The notes under the pieces are model-generated. The model did not search any database. It worked only from the letters and a program-made list of their open reading frames with translations, and was not told where the DNA came from. The position numbers were made by a program, and so were the translations under genes. 14,114 bases of DNA. Origin: Candidatus Komeilibacteria bacterium (GTDB lineage: Bacteria; Patescibacteriota; Patescibacteriia; UBA1558; S5-K13). The stretch lies in assembly GCA_030591905.1 (NCBI GenBank), contig JAUVAE010000006.1:1-14114 (forward strand). The letters run 5' to 3'. Of the stretch, positions 12,555 to 14,114 are shown in pieces (the stretch's first letter is position 1; each line of letters starts with the position of its first letter).

Positions 12555-13250
12555 ATGAAAGATAAAATCGAACAATTTTCTAAAAAAATTAAAATTCCCT
12601 TCAATAATCTAGATTTATTAAAACAAGCCTTTGTACATAGGTCTTTTTTAAATGAAAATCATAATTTTAAGTTAGGTCATAATGAGAGATTGGAATTTCT
12701 AGGTGATGCGGTTTTAGAATTAATTTCAACTGAATATTTATTTAATAAATTTCCAGAAAGACCAGAAGGTGATTTAACAAATATTAGGGCCAGTATTGTA
12801 AATTCAAAAAGTTTAGCTGATAGCGGTGAAAAATTGGAAATTGATAAATATTTATTTTTAAGTCGTGGTGAATCTAGAGACAAAAACACTAAAGCTAGAA
12901 GATATATTCTAGCAAATTGCATGGAAGCAATAATTGGTGCTATTTATTTAGACCAAGGATATCAAAAAGCAACAGAATTTATTCAAAAACATTTCTTATA
13001 TAAAGCAGATGAAATTGTCGAAAAAGAATTATATATGGATCCCAAAACTAAATTTCAAGAAAAAGCCCAAGAAATATTCAATATTACTCCTCATTATAAA
13101 TTACTTGATGAAAAAGGTCCTGATCATAAAAAAACATTTACAGTAGGACTTTACATAGAAAAAAAACTAATTACTAAAGGTTCTGGAACATCAAAACAAG
13201 AAGCTGAAGTAGATGCTGCAGAATTAGGTTTAAAAAAGAAAACTTGGTAA
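12555..13250 (+). CDS. rnc: Ribonuclease III
   Basis: The 231-residue protein has the catalytic domain with the signature NERLEFLGDAVL (43-54), giving Glu44, Glu47 and Asp51, PEGDLT (70-75) with Glu71, and ANCMEAIIGAIYLD (120-133) with the metal ligand Glu124. A dsRNA-binding domain fills about 162-229 (DPKTKFQEKAQE ... GSGTSKQEAEVDAAELGL). RNase III cuts double-stranded RNA, including the rRNA precursor. Where E. coli has Asp114 this protein has Asn121, a change at a secondary active-site position. smc starts 16 nt after the stop, a common bacterial neighbour. No Shine-Dalgarno is seen. Confidence 0.96.
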   Translation: MKDKIEQFSKKIKIPFNNLDLLKQAFVHRSFLNENHNFKLGHNERLEFLGDAVLELISTEYLFNKFPERPEGDLTNIRASIVNSKSLADSGEKLEIDKYLFLSRGESRDKNTKARRYILANCMEAIIGAIYLDQGYQKATEFIQKHFLYKADEIVEKELYMDPKTKFQEKAQEIFNITPHYKLLDEKGPDHKKTFTVGLYIEKKLITKGSGTSKQEAEVDAAELGLKKKTW

Positions 13251-13265
13251 CAAAAACAAAACATA

Positions 13266-14114
13266 ATGTTTCTCAAAAAAATTGAATTGCAAGGATTTAA
13301 ATCTTTCGCAAATAAAACTGAACTACAATTTAATAAAAATCTCACAGCCATAGTTGGACCAAACGGTTCTGGAAAATCAAATATAGCAGACGCTATTAGA
13401 TGGGCTACTGGTGAGCAAAGTCAAAAACTTCTTCGGACCAAAAAGGCCGAAGAAGTTATTTTTGCTGGCTCAGATAGAAAAAGTCGTCTTGGCATGGCCG
13501 AAGTAAATTTATATTTAGACAATTCCGACAGAAAAATACCTATAGACTATAAAGAAGTCGTCATAACTAGAAGAATTTTTAGAACCGGAGAGAGTGAATA
13601 TATTATTAATAAATCAAAAGTAAGATTAATTGATATTCAACTTTTACTCGCTAAAGCAAGCTTTGGACAACATAACTACTCTATTATCGGGCAAGGTATG
13701 ATTGATTCCGTTTTAAGTGAATCGGCTACATCTAGAAAATCTTTCTTTGATGAAGCTACTGGAGTTAAGGCTTATCAAATCAAAAAAGATAGGGCTCAAC
13801 ATAAATATACTCGTACTCAAAATAATTTAACTCAAAGTAAAGCAATTCTCTATGAAATTTCTCCTAGATTAAAATATTTAACTAGACAAGTTAATAAATT
13901 AGCAAAACAACAAGATATTCAAAAAAAATTAAATAAGTTACAAAATGATTATTACGGATTCATAGTTTCTAATATAAAAAAAGAAATTAAAAATACAAAA
14001 AACAAACTTAATGAAAAAGAAAATACTAAAAATGATTTAGAAAGAAATCTAAATGAAATACAGGATAAATTAAATAAGGAAGAAAATAAAAATTCTTATT
14101 CTCAACAATTCGAC
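13266..14114 (+). CDS. smc: Chromosome segregation protein SMC, N-terminal part (runs off the window)
   Basis: The frame is open from ATG 13266 to the window end, 283 codons. It starts MFLKKIELQGFKSFANKT, the standard SMC opening, followed by Walker A GPNGSGKSN (31-39) and R-loop-like WATGEQSQKLLR (46-57). The region SIIGQGMIDSVLS (138-150) and FFDEATGVKAYQIKK (160-174) match the conserved end of the N-terminal ATPase lobe. From about residue 180 the sequence becomes a Lys/Asn/Glu-rich coiled coil. SMC forms a ring with ScpA and ScpB that compacts and separates chromosomes using ATP. The remaining arm, hinge and C-terminal lobe lie beyond the window. Confidence 0.96.
   Translation, partial: MFLKKIELQGFKSFANKTELQFNKNLTAIVGPNGSGKSNIADAIRWATGEQSQKLLRTKKAEEVIFAGSDRKSRLGMAEVNLYLDNSDRKIPIDYKEVVITRRIFRTGESEYIINKSKVRLIDIQLLLAKASFGQHNYSIIGQGMIDSVLSESATSRKSFFDEATGVKAYQIKKDRAQHKYTRTQNNLTQSKAILYEISPRLKYLTRQVNKLAKQQDIQKKLNKLQNDYYGFIVSNIKKEIKNTKNKLNEKENTKNDLERNLNEIQDKLNKEENKNSYSQQFD

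Noticed and set aside
12677..13351. Two minus-strand ORFs opposite rnc and the rnc/smc junction
   Set aside because: Antisense shadows of confident plus-strand genes, with no initiation signals.
1..14114. TGA recoding as Gly, as in some CPR lineages
   Set aside because: TGA ends ruvC and tsaD at the expected family C-termini and conserved Gly residues use GGN codons.

Overview
The window is AT-rich, standard-code bacterial DNA. Stops include TGA, and Trp is TGG throughout. Compact housekeeping operons, many starts without a Shine-Dalgarno sequence, a MEMO-AMMECR1 fusion and small palindromic repeats suggest a Candidate Phyla Radiation (Patescibacteria) genome. That placement is inference; there is no rRNA or marker tree to confirm it.

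Left end (1-585): the last 17 codons of ruvC, a good promoter, and a broken 5' half of a tRNA-Gly gene carrying small palindromic inserts. A small GIY-YIG nuclease gene follows, and its last codons and stop lie inside an intact tRNA-Gly(TCC) gene with a terminator. The block looks like an insertion that duplicated the 5' half of the tRNA.

Accessory region (586-3131): a compact minus-strand operon with its own promoter, two strong Shine-Dalgarno sites and a terminator. It encodes a radical SAM/SPASM enzyme, whose C-terminus looks like a PqqD-type peptide-recognition domain, and then a 53-residue peptide with 8 Cys and 14 Asp. Seven of the eight Cys are followed directly by Asp. This reads as a RiPP maturase and its precursor and is the most notable content of the window. 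Next to it are a GC-richer patch with a possible remnant or tiny ORF, a two-way terminator and a small multi-pass membrane protein.

Middle (3132-7729): an SPFH/flotillin-like membrane protein with strong promoter and RBS, a structured intergenic stretch ending in a terminator, trigger factor (tig), and a membrane-anchored MEMO-AMMECR1 fusion with a palindrome inserted in frame. A larger inverted-repeat element follows and may supply the -35 box of the next operon.

Right half (7730-14114): tsaD-tsaE-valS (tRNA t6A modification and valine charging), then rpmF (ribosomal protein L32) with its own promoter and terminator, nusB, rnc (RNase III) and the start of smc, which runs off the window. These genes serve translation, RNA processing and chromosome organisation. 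Their starts are close-spaced or overlapping and lack visible Shine-Dalgarno sequences, unlike the three genes in or beside the accessory region that have a perfect AGGAGG.
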